From Nocardia vermiculata NBRC 100427 (GTDB lineage Bacteria; Actinomycetota; Actinomycetes; Mycobacteriales; Mycobacteriaceae): a DNA stretch of 59,366 nt. Within the stretch, counting starts at the first letter, position 1. Each line of letters begins with the position of its first letter. Both the position numbers and the translations under genes were made by a program. The notes below the pieces were generated by a model. That model saw only the letters and a list, made by a program, of their open reading frames with translations. It ran no database searches and had not been told where the DNA came from. This document shows positions 9,320-17,607 of the stretch, in pieces. The stretch is from contig NZ_BDCA01000036.1 in the NCBI RefSeq assembly GCF_001613265.1, positions 1-59,366 of the forward strand, read 5' to 3'.

Positions 9320-9346
9320 TGTGGATAAGTCTGTGGACAACTCGAG
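9320..9346. promoter_or_regulatory. Two perfect DnaA boxes plus CTCGAG, upstream of the PH-domain gene
   Basis: TGTGGATAA at 9320-9328 (reverse of TTATCCACA) and TGTGGACAA at 9332-9340 (reverse of TTGTCCACA) lie 12 bp apart in the same orientation. CTCGAG follows immediately at 9341-9346, the same hexamer that is repeated eight times in oriC. The site sits about 20-40 bases before the likely start codon of the next gene, so DnaA could regulate that gene. The match is direct; the binding is inference. Confidence 0.75.
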
Positions 9347-9361
9347 GAGTAATTGGGGACC

Positions 9362-9844
9362 GTGAGCACATCCGAGTCCGATGGCATCGAACCGGCACCT
9401 CGTCTCGAGTGGTCCACTCCCGGATCCGCACTCCTCGCCGTCACCCTGGGCGGCATCGCACTGGCGATCGCCGCGGCGGTCCTCGTCTCCGATGCACCCG
9501 GGCGGCTCCTGGTCGGGCTGGCCGCCGTACTGCTGTTGTGCCTGGCAGGGCTCGGTTTCAGGCAGCGTCCGCGGCTGACCGTGGTACCCGGTACCCCGGC
9601 GCAACTGGTGGTGCGCGGCCTGTTCGGCCCCGTCTCCTACGGTCCGGACCAGATCCTGCGGGCGCGGGTGGTGGCGTTCCGGCGGCTGGGCCGCCGTGTC
9701 CCCAATCTGGAACTGGACGTGCGGCACCGCGGTGACGAACGGCTGGTGATCTTCGGGCGCTGGGATCTCGGCACTCATCCACAGGATGTGCTGGATGTCA
9801 TGACCGTGCACGGCCTGGTGCCCACGGAACCCGAGCACCACTGA
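9362..9844 (+). CDS. PH domain-containing membrane protein (Rv0010c-like)
   Basis: A 160-residue protein with two adjacent hydrophobic segments (about residues 22-43 and 47-64), followed by a soluble domain resembling bacterial PH domain bPH6 (RLTVVPGTPAQLVVRGLFG, ILRARVVAFRRLGRR). It occupies the place of Rv0010c next to crgA. Function is unknown. The GTG at 9362 is chosen; a TTG at 9353 is too close to the GAGGAG element at 9344-9349. The upstream region holds two perfect DnaA boxes, an unusual control element for a gene of this type. Confidence 0.8.
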   Translation: MSTSESDGIEPAPRLEWSTPGSALLAVTLGGIALAIAAAVLVSDAPGRLLVGLAAVLLLCLAGLGFRQRPRLTVVPGTPAQLVVRGLFGPVSYGPDQILRARVVAFRRLGRRVPNLELDVRHRGDERLVIFGRWDLGTHPQDVLDVMTVHGLVPTEPEHH

Positions 9845-9868
9845 GCGGCGCGTACGCCCGGCGGGTGC

Positions 9869-10720
9869 CTACGCCAGAACTGCGGCTGCGCCGCCGATGA
9901 GGGCCAGCACCAGCACCCCGATCGCCGCCATCGACCCCCAGCCGATCCGCACCACGGCATCCCGGCTTCCGGCCTTCAGCCATTCCGGCAGGAACAGGAT
10001 TCCGGCCGTGGCGAGGGTGCCGGCCAGCAGTCCACCGAGATGGCCCCACAGCGAAATCCCGGGCAGCGACACACTGATGAGGATGTTGACCGCGATCAGC
10101 ACCAGCATCTGTACCGGGCTCTGGCGCAGGCGCAGCAGAATGACGGTCATCGCACCGAACAGGCCGTAGATCGCACCGGACGCCCCGGCGGTGAACGCAT
10201 CGGTGGCGAACCACATCACCGCCGCCGAACCACCGAGCAGCGACACCGCATAGACCGCGACGAACCGGGCCCGGCCGAGCACCATCTCGGTATCGCGTCC
10301 GAGGATGTAGAGCGCGAACATGTTGACCAGCAGATGCAACGGCCCGTAATGCAGGAAGCCGGAACCGATCACCCGGAACCATTCGCCCTGCGCGACCGCC
10401 GGCGGCACCAGCATCCAGTCGTAGAACAGCCGGGAGAAGTGGTTATCGGTGATGCTGTGCGCCTGGCTGGCGGTCACGGCGAAGATCGCCACATTGATCG
10501 CGATCAGCGCATAGGTGACGTACGGCGTGGTGCGGGTGGGTGCGGTACTCACCGGCCGGACATCGGAGCGCCCTTGGGACACACAGTCGTTGCAGTGCTG
10601 TCCCACCGCGGCCGACTGCAGGCATTGCGGGCAGGCCGGCCGCCCGCACCGCGTGCATGCCAGTCCGGTGACGCGATCGGGGTGGCGGTAGCAGGTCGGT
10701 GCGGGCGGTTGCGGATTCAC
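9869..10720 (-). CDS. Rhomboid family intramembrane serine protease with N-terminal zinc ribbon
   Basis: A 283-residue protein. The N terminus has six cysteines in CxxC-type pairs (C22, C25, C30, C33, C43, C46, plus C10/H13), forming a B-box or zinc-ribbon-like module. Six or seven membrane helices follow. The rhomboid catalytic dyad is present: Ser181 in GASGAIYGLFG and His227 in LWGHLGGLLAG, with H129-x3-N133 in the second helix. Rhomboids cut membrane proteins within the bilayer; the substrate is unknown. It corresponds to actinobacterial rhomboids such as Rv0110, here placed between the PH protein and ppiA. It is convergent with the PH gene. Confidence 0.92.
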   Translation of the reverse strand: MNPQPPAPTCYRHPDRVTGLACTRCGRPACPQCLQSAAVGQHCNDCVSQGRSDVRPVSTAPTRTTPYVTYALIAINVAIFAVTASQAHSITDNHFSRLFYDWMLVPPAVAQGEWFRVIGSGFLHYGPLHLLVNMFALYILGRDTEMVLGRARFVAVYAVSLLGGSAAVMWFATDAFTAGASGAIYGLFGAMTVILLRLRQSPVQMLVLIAVNILISVSLPGISLWGHLGGLLAGTLATAGILFLPEWLKAGSRDAVVRIGWGSMAAIGVLVLALIGGAAAVLA

Positions 10721-10748
10721 AAAACTCCGATGTCGTTACGCTGAAATG

Positions 10749-11276
10749 TCAGCTCAGGGTGATGCTCGAAATCACGACCGCCTCCTTGGGACGGTCGTTG
10801 CGGTCGGTGGCGGTGGTGGCGATCGCGTCGACGATCTTGCGCGAATCCGGGTCGACCACCTCGCCGAAAATGGAATGCTTGCGATTGAGGTGCGGCTGCG
10901 GGCCGACCGTGATGAAGAACTGGGACCCGTTGGTGCCCGGTCCGGCGTTGGCCATACCCAGCAGGTAGGAACGATCGAAGCGCAACTCGGGGTGGAATTC
11001 GTCGGCGAACTCGTAGCCCGGGCCGCCTCGCCCGGTACCCGTCGGATCGCCACCCTGAATCATGAAGCCGGGAATGACGCGGTGGAATACGCTGCCGTCG
11101 TAGAAGGGGCCACTCGTCGCGCCCGAGGCATTCTTCGCCGTGTACTCGGCGCTGCCATCGGCGAGGGCGACGAAGTTGCGCACCGTCTTCGGGGCGTGAT
11201 TACCGAACAGCGAGATCTTGATATCGCCGAGGTTGGTGTGCAGGACGGCCACTGCTGTCTGATTCGGTGAGGTCAC
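10749..11276 (-). CDS. ppiA: Cyclophilin-type peptidyl-prolyl cis-trans isomerase PpiA
   Basis: A 175-residue cyclophilin. Catalytic residues are visible in FHRVIPGFMIQGGDPTGTG (Arg, Phe, Gln), then MANAGPGTNGSQFFIT and HLNRKHSIFGEV. It speeds proline isomerisation during protein folding and corresponds to Rv0009. The open frame continues about 90 codons upstream, but that part is low-complexity and unlike any cyclophilin. The GTG at 11276 (VTSPNQTAVAVLHTNLGDI) gives the usual cytoplasmic length. There is no signal peptide with this start. Confidence 0.93.
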   Translation of the reverse strand: MTSPNQTAVAVLHTNLGDIKISLFGNHAPKTVRNFVALADGSAEYTAKNASGATSGPFYDGSVFHRVIPGFMIQGGDPTGTGRGGPGYEFADEFHPELRFDRSYLLGMANAGPGTNGSQFFITVGPQPHLNRKHSIFGEVVDPDSRKIVDAIATTATDRNDRPKEAVVISSITLS

Positions 11277-11349
11277 GCCGAATATCGTGCCATGGCCGCC
11301 GCGCGGGGCGAGACGGCGTGCCGGTGGCAGGTACCGGCGGTGCCGATCC

Positions 11350-11550
11350 TTACCCGGCGTCGACAGCTGCAGGGTCACCACCCGTTGCCTCCACCGCATG
11401 TCCCAGCCGGGGTGGCTCGGCGGCCGGCTGCGGCAACTGCGGGCGCCGGGTGGCGGCCACCCAGGCGGTGCCGCCCGCGAGTGCGGCGATACCGCCCACG
11501 ACGAGCCGATTGCGTAGCCGGCCTGATTTCCGGGAAGTCCCCAATTGCAT
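11350..11550 (-). CDS. Small single-span membrane protein at the cwsA position
   Basis: A 66-residue predicted protein with a basic N terminus (RKSGRLRNR), one hydrophobic helix (about 17-33, VVGGIAALAGGTAWVAA) and a Pro/Ala-rich tail. It lies just upstream of ppiA on the same strand. In mycobacteria this place is held by CwsA (Rv0008c), a small CrgA/Wag31 partner with one membrane helix near its C terminus. The protein here is much shorter, so it may be a reduced CwsA-like protein or an unrelated small protein. Codon pattern and the membrane segment favour a real gene, but homology is not demonstrated. Confidence 0.5.
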   Translation of the reverse strand: MQLGTSRKSGRLRNRLVVGGIAALAGGTAWVAATRRPQLPQPAAEPPRLGHAVEATGGDPAAVDAG

Positions 11551-11644
11551 GTCACTATGCTGTCACAGCGGCTTCATGAACGCAGTAACCGCAGGTAGGG
11601 GACCCGACGACCGGCAGGTGGCACGCAGCTGCCGCAATGCCGAG

Positions 11645-12487
11645 TCAGCGGCTGACCGACCGGCGGAACTGTCGCAGCGCCAGCGGTACGAACACGACCA
11701 GGATCGCCACCACCCAGATCAGCGTCGTCGCGACCGGATGCTGCAGCGACCACACGTCGGGTGTGGGATTGGCGGCACTGGTGTTGCCGAACAGATCACG
11801 AGTCGCCTGCGTGACCGCCGATACGGGGTTCCATTCCGCGATGACCCGCAGGCCGGTGGGGAGGACATCGCTGGGGACGAAGGTGTTGGCGATGAACGTG
11901 AGCGGGAAGATCACCATGAAACTCGCGTTGTTGAACACTTCGGGAGCGCGCACCAGCAAACCGACGACGGCCATGATCCAGGAAATCGCGTAGGCGAACA
12001 GCAGCAGCAGGACATAGGCCAGCACGGTCTGCAGGAACGAGCCGTGAATCCGCCAGCCCACGATCAGCCCCGTCACCGACATCACGATCAGGCTCACCAC
12101 ATTGATCACGACATCGGCGACCGTGCGCCCGATCAGCACCGCGGACGGCGCCATCGGGAGCGTGCGGAACCGGTCGATGATGCCGCGCTGCATGTCCTCG
12201 GCCAGACTGGTCCCGGTGAAGGTGGCACCGAAAACCGAGGTCTGGGCGAAGATTCCGGCGATCAGGAATTCGCGGTACGAGGTTCCTTCCACGGTGATCG
12301 CCGAACCGAAGATGTAGGCGAACAGCAGCACGAACATGATCGGCGACAGCGTCGAGAAGATCAGCACATCCGGCACGCGCTTGATCTTGATGATGTTGCG
12401 TTTGGCGATGGTGATGCTGTCCCCCGCCGCCATCGCCAGGCGCCCGACGACCGAAGGCCGACCGGTATCGATTGCCGCGGTGGTCAT
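11645..12487 (-). CDS. ABC transporter permease (DrrB/ABC-2 type)
   Basis: A 280-residue ABC-2 permease with six hydrophobic segments. The N-terminal cytoplasmic region SITIAKRNIIKIKRVPDVLIF, the MQRGIIDRFRTLPMAPSAVL connector and the late NTFVPSDVLPTGLR loop are typical of daunorubicin-resistance DrrB proteins. Its ATG overlaps the ATPase stop by four bases, so the two subunits are co-translated. It forms the membrane channel of an exporter for drugs or lipids; the substrate is unknown. The open frame upstream of 12487 runs out of frame through the ATPase gene and is not part of this protein. Confidence 0.92.
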   Translation of the reverse strand: MTTAAIDTGRPSVVGRLAMAAGDSITIAKRNIIKIKRVPDVLIFSTLSPIMFVLLFAYIFGSAITVEGTSYREFLIAGIFAQTSVFGATFTGTSLAEDMQRGIIDRFRTLPMAPSAVLIGRTVADVVINVVSLIVMSVTGLIVGWRIHGSFLQTVLAYVLLLLFAYAISWIMAVVGLLVRAPEVFNNASFMVIFPLTFIANTFVPSDVLPTGLRVIAEWNPVSAVTQATRDLFGNTSAANPTPDVWSLQHPVATTLIWVVAILVVFVPLALRQFRRSVSR

Positions 12488-13521
12488 CGGCGCTGTCCTT
12501 CCGACGTGTGCCGGGCTGTGGCGTGAGGCGGGTCCGACGACATATCGCCGGCGCTCTCGGCCTCGTCCGACCCGGTCGGCTGTTCGGCTTCGTGGCCGGT
12601 CAGAGTCAGGAACACATCGTCGAGCGAGGGCCGGCGAAGTCCCACATCCTGAATCCGCACCCGATTCGCGGACAGTCGTTCGATCGTGTCGACCAGCGCC
12701 TGGGAACCGTCGTCCACCGGGACGGTGACGCGGCGCAAGCCCGGCTCGAGGTGAATGTCCCCCACCGCCAGCCCGGCGAGCGCCTGCCGGGCCACCGCGA
12801 GATCGTCGGCCTGTTCCACGGTGAGCTCGATTCGGTCGCCGCCCACCAGTGACTTCAGTTCGTCGGCGGTACCCCGGGCGATCACCGTGCCACGGTCGAT
12901 CACCGCGATGGCATCGGCCAGTCGGTCGGCCTCCTCCATGTATTGAGTGGTCAGCAGCAGCGTGGTACCCCCGGCAACCAATTCCTCGATCACGTCCCAG
13001 AGATCCAGCCTGGCTCGCGGGTCGAGCCCGGTGGTCGGTTCGTCGAGGAACAGCACCGGCGGATTCGCCACCAGGGCACCGGCCAGGTCCAGCCGGCGGC
13101 GCATCCCCCCGGAGTACCCCTTCACCGGCCGATCGGCCGCGTCGGCGAGGCTGAACCGCTCCAGCAGTTCGCGGGCGCGTTGTTTGCTGCGCTGAATTCC
13201 GAGGTGGTACAGCCGCCCCACCATCTCCAGATTCTCGAATCCGGTGAGGTATTCGTCGACCGCCGCGTACTGGCCCGAGGCACCGATATGTGCGCGCAGC
13301 CGCTGCGGCTCCCGCAGCACGTCGATGCCTGCGACGGTGGCGCGCCCGGAATCGGGTGTCAGCAACGTGGTGAGTACCCGGACGGTGGTCGTCTTCCCGG
13401 CGCCGTTCGGTCCGAGTAGTGCGGTGACCGTCCCTTCCGGAACCGTCAGGTCCAGACCGTCGAGCGCCACGACATGTCCGTATTTCTTGACCAGCCCTTC
13501 GGCGATGATGGCGTCGGGCAT
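12484..13521 (-). CDS. ABC transporter ATP-binding protein (DrrA type)
   Basis: A 345-residue ATPase. Walker A GPNGAGKTTT near residue 37, Q-loop region ASGQYAAVDE, signature YSGGMRRRLDLAGAL, Walker B VLFLDEPTTGLD and the switch region LLTTQYMEEAD are all intact. The C-terminal 100 residues form the DrrA-type extension (HIEP-like LRRVTVP, LRRPSLDDVFLTLTGH) and end in an acidic tail. It powers the permease encoded next, which it overlaps. The closest functional group is daunorubicin/antibiotic exporters. This pair is not part of the conserved origin order and is probably an insertion. Confidence 0.93.
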   Translation of the reverse strand: MPDAIIAEGLVKKYGHVVALDGLDLTVPEGTVTALLGPNGAGKTTTVRVLTTLLTPDSGRATVAGIDVLREPQRLRAHIGASGQYAAVDEYLTGFENLEMVGRLYHLGIQRSKQRARELLERFSLADAADRPVKGYSGGMRRRLDLAGALVANPPVLFLDEPTTGLDPRARLDLWDVIEELVAGGTTLLLTTQYMEEADRLADAIAVIDRGTVIARGTADELKSLVGGDRIELTVEQADDLAVARQALAGLAVGDIHLEPGLRRVTVPVDDGSQALVDTIERLSANRVRIQDVGLRRPSLDDVFLTLTGHEAEQPTGSDEAESAGDMSSDPPHATARHTSEGQRR

Positions 13522-14028
13522 GTGCGTTTCCCCTGCCGTTCGATGTGGATGGGAGTTTGCTACTGCCGTGCAGTATCTCCCGAACCACCGACAAGTCCAC
13601 CCGAACCGGCGGCAAGAAATGTGGAAGTAGGTGGTCGCATCCCGGCCCGGCGGTGCTCGGGGGTGCCGGGGGGATGCGACCGAGTAGATACTCCCCCGCG
13701 GGAGGGCCGGCGGTCGTGAGTAGTGCAGTACCCGAAAGTACCCGCCCGGGCTACCTGGCTCCGCGCGAATCCACCCAAAAATGTGAAAACGCCCACCATC
13801 ATCCGCTACGGGAGTTGCGTAGCTACCGGTCCGAAATGCTCACCACACCCCGGAAACACACCCGTGATTCCAGGTGGAATCAGTTTATATCGTTGGGAGA
13901 CAACAAGATTCGAAGAATTGATGGCACCACCGGGCGAACCGCTACGCGACCGGCAGCAGTACCCCGCAACACACCAGAGAAAAATTTTCCAAAACTAGCG
14001 GCCCTCATGCATACACAATCGAGAAACG
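13522..14028. other. Intergenic stretch upstream of the ABC operon
   Basis: No convincing gene is seen on either strand. The part from about 13720 to 14028 is less GC-rich than its surroundings (runs such as gaaaaattttccaaaact near 13980) and probably contains the promoter of the plus-strand small RNA that follows. The promoter of the ABC operon should lie within the first 100 bases. Confidence 0.5.
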
Positions 14029-14119
14029 TCGCGTAGGATCAATCACGTCGGCCCCTCCCCCCCGGGCCGACCCTACGCGGGCCTCGGCTAACTCCCCCCC
14101 TTCGCCGAGGCCCGCTTCT
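14029..14119 (+). ncRNA. 6C small RNA (two hairpins with C7 loops)
   Basis: Two adjacent hairpins each carry a run of seven cytosines in the loop. The first has an inner stem GTCGGCCC/GGGCCGAC (14047-14071) and an outer stem GCGTAGG/CCTACGC spaced by a bulge. The second has stem GCGGGCCTCGGC/GCCGAGGCCCGC around TAACTC7TTC and is followed by TTCTAATT, which makes it terminator-like. This is the defining architecture of the actinobacterial 6C RNA, called B11 in M. tuberculosis, whose C-rich loops pair with G-rich ribosome-binding sites of target mRNAs. The strand is set by the C runs and the trailing U-rich tail. The exact 5' end is estimated from the first stem. Confidence 0.8.
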
Positions 14120-14179
14120 AATTCCCGGACTCTTTTCTCAGTTCGTTCGCATCGATAAACGTCTGGGCAACTACGGTTT

Positions 14180-15187
14180 TCACCGCCCGACCCGCCGCAG
14201 CACATGCGGGCGCAGTCGGCTGATTCCGCGCACCCGCACACTGCGCAGATGGCGCATCGCGAACTCGTGCCGCTCCTCCAGCCGGGCGGCCATACCGTCG
14301 TCCACCAGAACCGTGCCCGGCCGGGCCACACCGGTCAGCCGGGCCGCGGTGTTGACCACCGACCCGTACAGATCGCCGAAGCGCTGCAGCACCTGCCCGT
14401 AGGCCAGACCGACCCGCAATTCCGGTGTGGACCGGGCATCTATGGTCGCTTCCTGGATTGCCAGTGCGATGCGCGAGGCCGCCACCGGTGTCTCCGCCGC
14501 GAACATCACCTCATCGCCCACATTCTTGATGACCCAGCCACCGTTCGCGGTGATCGCATCGGTCGTGATGGTCTCGAAGGACTCCAGCAGTTCGGTCAGT
14601 TCGTCGGGGTCCAGATGCCGGGTGAGACGGGTGTAGCCGACCATATCCGCGAATCCGACAGCCAACTCGCGCAACGTTTCTCCGGTGCCGTCGCCGGCCA
14701 TCGACCGCGCCAGCGCGGCCGCCAGGTGGCGCCGCCAGGCATAGGCCTGCAGCTGCTGCAGTGCCGACACCACTTCGTCGGTAGCGGCGCGGGCAGCCTC
14801 CTCGTGGTCCAGGGCCGGATCGGCGGCGATCATCGACCGCGTGCGGTTGGTGATCTCCTCTGCGACCAGATCCACCTGCCATTCCGCCAACCGCGCCATG
14901 GACTGTCCGAGCGTGCGCGCGGCCGCCTGTTGCCGGCGGACATCCACATCGGCCAGGGCCTGGAGGCTCTTGAAATTGCGTACCGCACGAACGTCACCCT
15001 CGGTGAACTCCACCGCCTCGGGATCGGCACCGGCGGGAAAGCCCAGCGAAATCCACAGCCGCTGTGACAGTTCCGAGGGAACGCCGGACAGCTGGGCGAC
15101 CTGCTTCCGGGCATAGCGCCGGGGACCGTCGAGCAGATAGGGCTCGACAACCGACTGAACCAGCTTCGACAGCTCGGGAGAGGCCAT
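14180..15187 (-). CDS. Class III adenylate cyclase with N-terminal regulatory domain
   Basis: A 335-residue cytoplasmic protein. Residues about 1-170 are an alpha-helical regulatory region resembling the pH-sensing N-domain of Rv1264-type cyclases. Residues 175-335 form the cyclase domain with all six canonical residues: metal-binding Asp181 (GFADMVGYT) and Asp225 (KNVGDEVMF), substrate-specifying Lys221 and Asp272, and transition-state Asn279 and Arg283 (SVVNTAARL). Lys/Asp predicts ATP rather than GTP as substrate, so it should make cAMP as a homodimer. It is convergent with the 6C RNA, whose terminator hairpin lies about 60 bases from its stop. Confidence 0.92.
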   Translation of the reverse strand: MASPELSKLVQSVVEPYLLDGPRRYARKQVAQLSGVPSELSQRLWISLGFPAGADPEAVEFTEGDVRAVRNFKSLQALADVDVRRQQAAARTLGQSMARLAEWQVDLVAEEITNRTRSMIAADPALDHEEAARAATDEVVSALQQLQAYAWRRHLAAALARSMAGDGTGETLRELAVGFADMVGYTRLTRHLDPDELTELLESFETITTDAITANGGWVIKNVGDEVMFAAETPVAASRIALAIQEATIDARSTPELRVGLAYGQVLQRFGDLYGSVVNTAARLTGVARPGTVLVDDGMAARLEERHEFAMRHLRSVRVRGISRLRPHVLRRVGR

Positions 15188-15247
15188 GGTGTCGACGATA
15201 CGGTTCCGTGCCGAGATCGACCCCGCAGCGGTGATTTGTCACAGTCC

Positions 15248-15263
15248 GGGTTCCACGTGGAAC
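15248..15263. promoter_or_regulatory. Perfect 16-bp palindrome, weak parS candidate
   Basis: GGTTCCACGTGGAACC is a perfect palindrome in the short region between the cyclase and the AI-2E exporter genes. It matches the parS consensus TGTTTCACGTGAAACA at 12 of 16 positions with the central CACGTG intact. It could be a low-affinity ParB site or a regulator operator for the cyclase gene, whose start lies 60 bases away. Confidence 0.45.
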
Positions 15264-15297
15264 CACGCCGTGGCCCTCGATTCGATCGAAGGTGGCC

Positions 15298-16407
15298 CTA
15301 CCCGGGCTGCTCCTGCGGGTCCGGCGGCCGGTCCTGAATCAGCACGCCGATCCATCTGGTGGACGGGTCGATATCGAGCAGTACCGCCTTCATCAACAGG
15401 GTCAGCGGAATAGCCAGCAACGCACCGAGCGCACCCAGCACCCACGACCAGAAGACCAGCGACAGGAATGCCACCGTGACACTGAGCCCCACCGCATCCC
15501 CGACGATCTTGGGCTGAATGATCGACTGAATTACGAAGTTGATCACCGAGTAGACCACGATCACCCAGATCATCAGCATCGGACCGCTGTCCAGCAGCGC
15601 CAGCAGGGCAGGCGGCACCAGCCCCAGCACAAAGCCGACATTGGGGATGTAGTTCGTAATGAAGGACAGCAGCGCCCACAGCACCGGCAGCGGCACTCCC
15701 ATCAGCCACAGTGCGCCACCGTCGAATATCGCAACGATCAGACCGAAGATCGTCGACACCACCAGATATTTGCGGGTGCCCTTGGCGAATGCGGTCAATG
15801 CGTAGGCGATTTCGGGCCGGGCCTTGGCGACCACGTCCAGCTTTCGGCCGATCATCATGCCGTCGATCGCCATGAACAACAGCAGTGCCAGCACGAAGAA
15901 AGTGTTGGTGAAGATGCCGAACGCATTGCTCAGCGCCATCGACAGCACATCCACGGCCTTACCGACATCTACGCCACTGAGGGCATTCTGGATCTGATCG
16001 GTACTGACCCCCAGATCGGCGAGGGTGGACCGCAGGCCGTCGAACAGATCGTTGAACTCGTCGGAGTACTTGGGCAATTCGGAGGCCAGCTGGGCTGCGG
16101 AGAGCACCAGCGAACCCAGCAGTACGAGCAGGATCAGCACCACCGAAACCAACGCGCCGAGCATGCCGATCCACGGCCGCCAGCCACGCTGCTGCGCCCA
16201 CGTCTGTACCGGTTGCACCGCCATCGTCAGCATCAGCGCGAGGAATGTCGGCCCGAGGACGCCCGCGAACGCCTTCATCCCGGCGATCGCCACCACCGCA
16301 CCGGCCGCGGTCAACACCACGATCAGCCCGCGCGGCAACGACCAGGTCTGTCCGGAGGCCGGCGGCGGCCCGGCCGACTCCTGCTGCGCGGATCGTCGCG
16401 ATTCCAT
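15298..16407 (-). CDS. AI-2E family transporter (PF01594-type permease)
   Basis: A 369-residue polytopic membrane protein with the family layout: two or three helices at the N terminus, a large amphipathic region (about 105-165, LPKYSDEFNDLFDGLRSTL), then five or six helices including ITNYIPNVGFVLGLVPPALLAL and the conserved SIIQPKIVGDAVGLS. Members export small molecules or act as Na+/H+ antiporters; the AI-2 name does not prove a signalling role here. The gene stands alone, 110 bases downstream (chromosomal sense) of the cyclase and 120 bases from the lipocalin-like gene, on the same strand as both. Confidence 0.88.
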   Translation of the reverse strand: MESRRSAQQESAGPPPASGQTWSLPRGLIVVLTAAGAVVAIAGMKAFAGVLGPTFLALMLTMAVQPVQTWAQQRGWRPWIGMLGALVSVVLILLVLLGSLVLSAAQLASELPKYSDEFNDLFDGLRSTLADLGVSTDQIQNALSGVDVGKAVDVLSMALSNAFGIFTNTFFVLALLLFMAIDGMMIGRKLDVVAKARPEIAYALTAFAKGTRKYLVVSTIFGLIVAIFDGGALWLMGVPLPVLWALLSFITNYIPNVGFVLGLVPPALLALLDSGPMLMIWVIVVYSVINFVIQSIIQPKIVGDAVGLSVTVAFLSLVFWSWVLGALGALLAIPLTLLMKAVLLDIDPSTRWIGVLIQDRPPDPQEQPG

Positions 16408-16526
16408 GATTACCTCGCCGCCTGGACAATGTCCTACCGATACTCATCGGCGACATTACGTCCCGGTCGAGGGCGGTACCCCGCACGCCACGCCGTCGGC
16501 CGGTGCCGGACCGGATCAGGCCCGGG

Positions 16527-17591
16527 TCAGGCCAGAGCCACCAGCTCGTGCAGCGTGGTGCCGGTCCGGCGCACCAGCTCGTCCCGGCCGTGCACGGTCA
16601 ACTCGAACTCCGACTCGAAGCGGAAGTAGCCGGGATGTCCGATCAGCTTGTACGCCAGTGGCTTCAACAGACGTGATCCGACCACCGGAATGTCGTCGAG
16701 CAGGTCGTGTGCGTGGATCACCCGCTGTACCGTCAGCCGCAGATCCACCGCACCGGGCACCTGGAGCTCGATCCACTCCGGATAGGTGCGTCCGGCCGTG
16801 GCGTCGAAGTGCGCGGGCCCCTCCGACAGCCGCATCTCCCCGGTCGAAAGCACGACCTGGTCGTGATGGGCCAGCATCAACGGGGCGATCTCGTGCCCGC
16901 CGCGACGCTGCTGGGTCAGCACATCGGCGAACAGCAGTGAATAGTCCTCCACATACAGTCGGCCCCAATGCCAGCGATCGATGATCTTGCGCATATCACC
17001 GACACCCCAGTTGTGGTCGGCGTATCCACGTCCGGTGACTTCGGTGCGGCTGCCGTCGATGGTGACCGTGCCACTCACCCGCGCGCGCGGCGCGGGCACC
17101 ACCCAGCCGAAGCTGTCCCCGCCGCCGAAATGGGTCTCCCCCTGCCCCGGCATCCAGCTCGGCAGTTCATTGTCGAAGCGCAGGTCGAACTCCAGGCCGT
17201 CCTCGGCCAGCCGCAGATGATGGGTGGGCAGGCCGTCGTCCCGGAATTCGGTGTAGGCCCGGTTGTTCCCGATCCGTACATCGCACGCCTCGGTACCGAA
17301 CGAGGCCTGGTCCTTCGGATATTTGCGCGAGACCTGGCGCCGGCTGCCGTCGGGGTCGTAGACCATCAACTCGACCCACGGCCGGGAGAAGGGCGGATCC
17401 TCCGGACGACGCTTGGTGAGGAAGCCGACGACGGTATGTCCGGTATCGAGCCGCGCATCGAAGTACCAATGCTCGAACGCGAGTCTGCTGGTGGAACGGT
17501 GCAGTGCGTTGTGGCGCGGCTCGACGGTCGTGAGCTCGCCGTCGCGGCGACCGGGCCCGTTCCAGGCTTCGACAATGGCGGTGCTGTTCAT
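16527..17591 (-). CDS. Lipocalin-like (CrtC/AttH family) protein
   Basis: A 354-residue protein with features of the AttH/CrtC-type double-lipocalin family: FEHWYFDARLDTGHTVVGFL near residue 40, MPGQGETHFGGGDSFGWVVP in the middle, GYADHNWGVGDMRK, and DRWHWGRLYVEDYSLLFADV. Family members include carotenoid 1,2-hydratase (CrtC) and bind hydrophobic ligands. No signal peptide is visible. The ATG at 17591 is preferred to the upstream frame start. It is the last gene of the oxidase-oxygenase-lipocalin operon, 16 bases after the oxygenase stop, so it may bind or hydrate a hydrophobic substrate or product of those enzymes. Confidence 0.75.
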   Translation of the reverse strand: MNSTAIVEAWNGPGRRDGELTTVEPRHNALHRSTSRLAFEHWYFDARLDTGHTVVGFLTKRRPEDPPFSRPWVELMVYDPDGSRRQVSRKYPKDQASFGTEACDVRIGNNRAYTEFRDDGLPTHHLRLAEDGLEFDLRFDNELPSWMPGQGETHFGGGDSFGWVVPAPRARVSGTVTIDGSRTEVTGRGYADHNWGVGDMRKIIDRWHWGRLYVEDYSLLFADVLTQQRRGGHEIAPLMLAHHDQVVLSTGEMRLSEGPAHFDATAGRTYPEWIELQVPGAVDLRLTVQRVIHAHDLLDDIPVVGSRLLKPLAYKLIGHPGYFRFESEFELTVHGRDELVRRTGTTLHELVALA

Positions 17592-17607
17592 GGCTGATCC
17601 ACTCCCC

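Noticed and set aside
12485..13615. Upstream extension of the ABC permease frame (about 375 codons)
   Set aside because: It runs out of frame through the ATPase gene; the permease starts at 12487 with an ATGA overlap.
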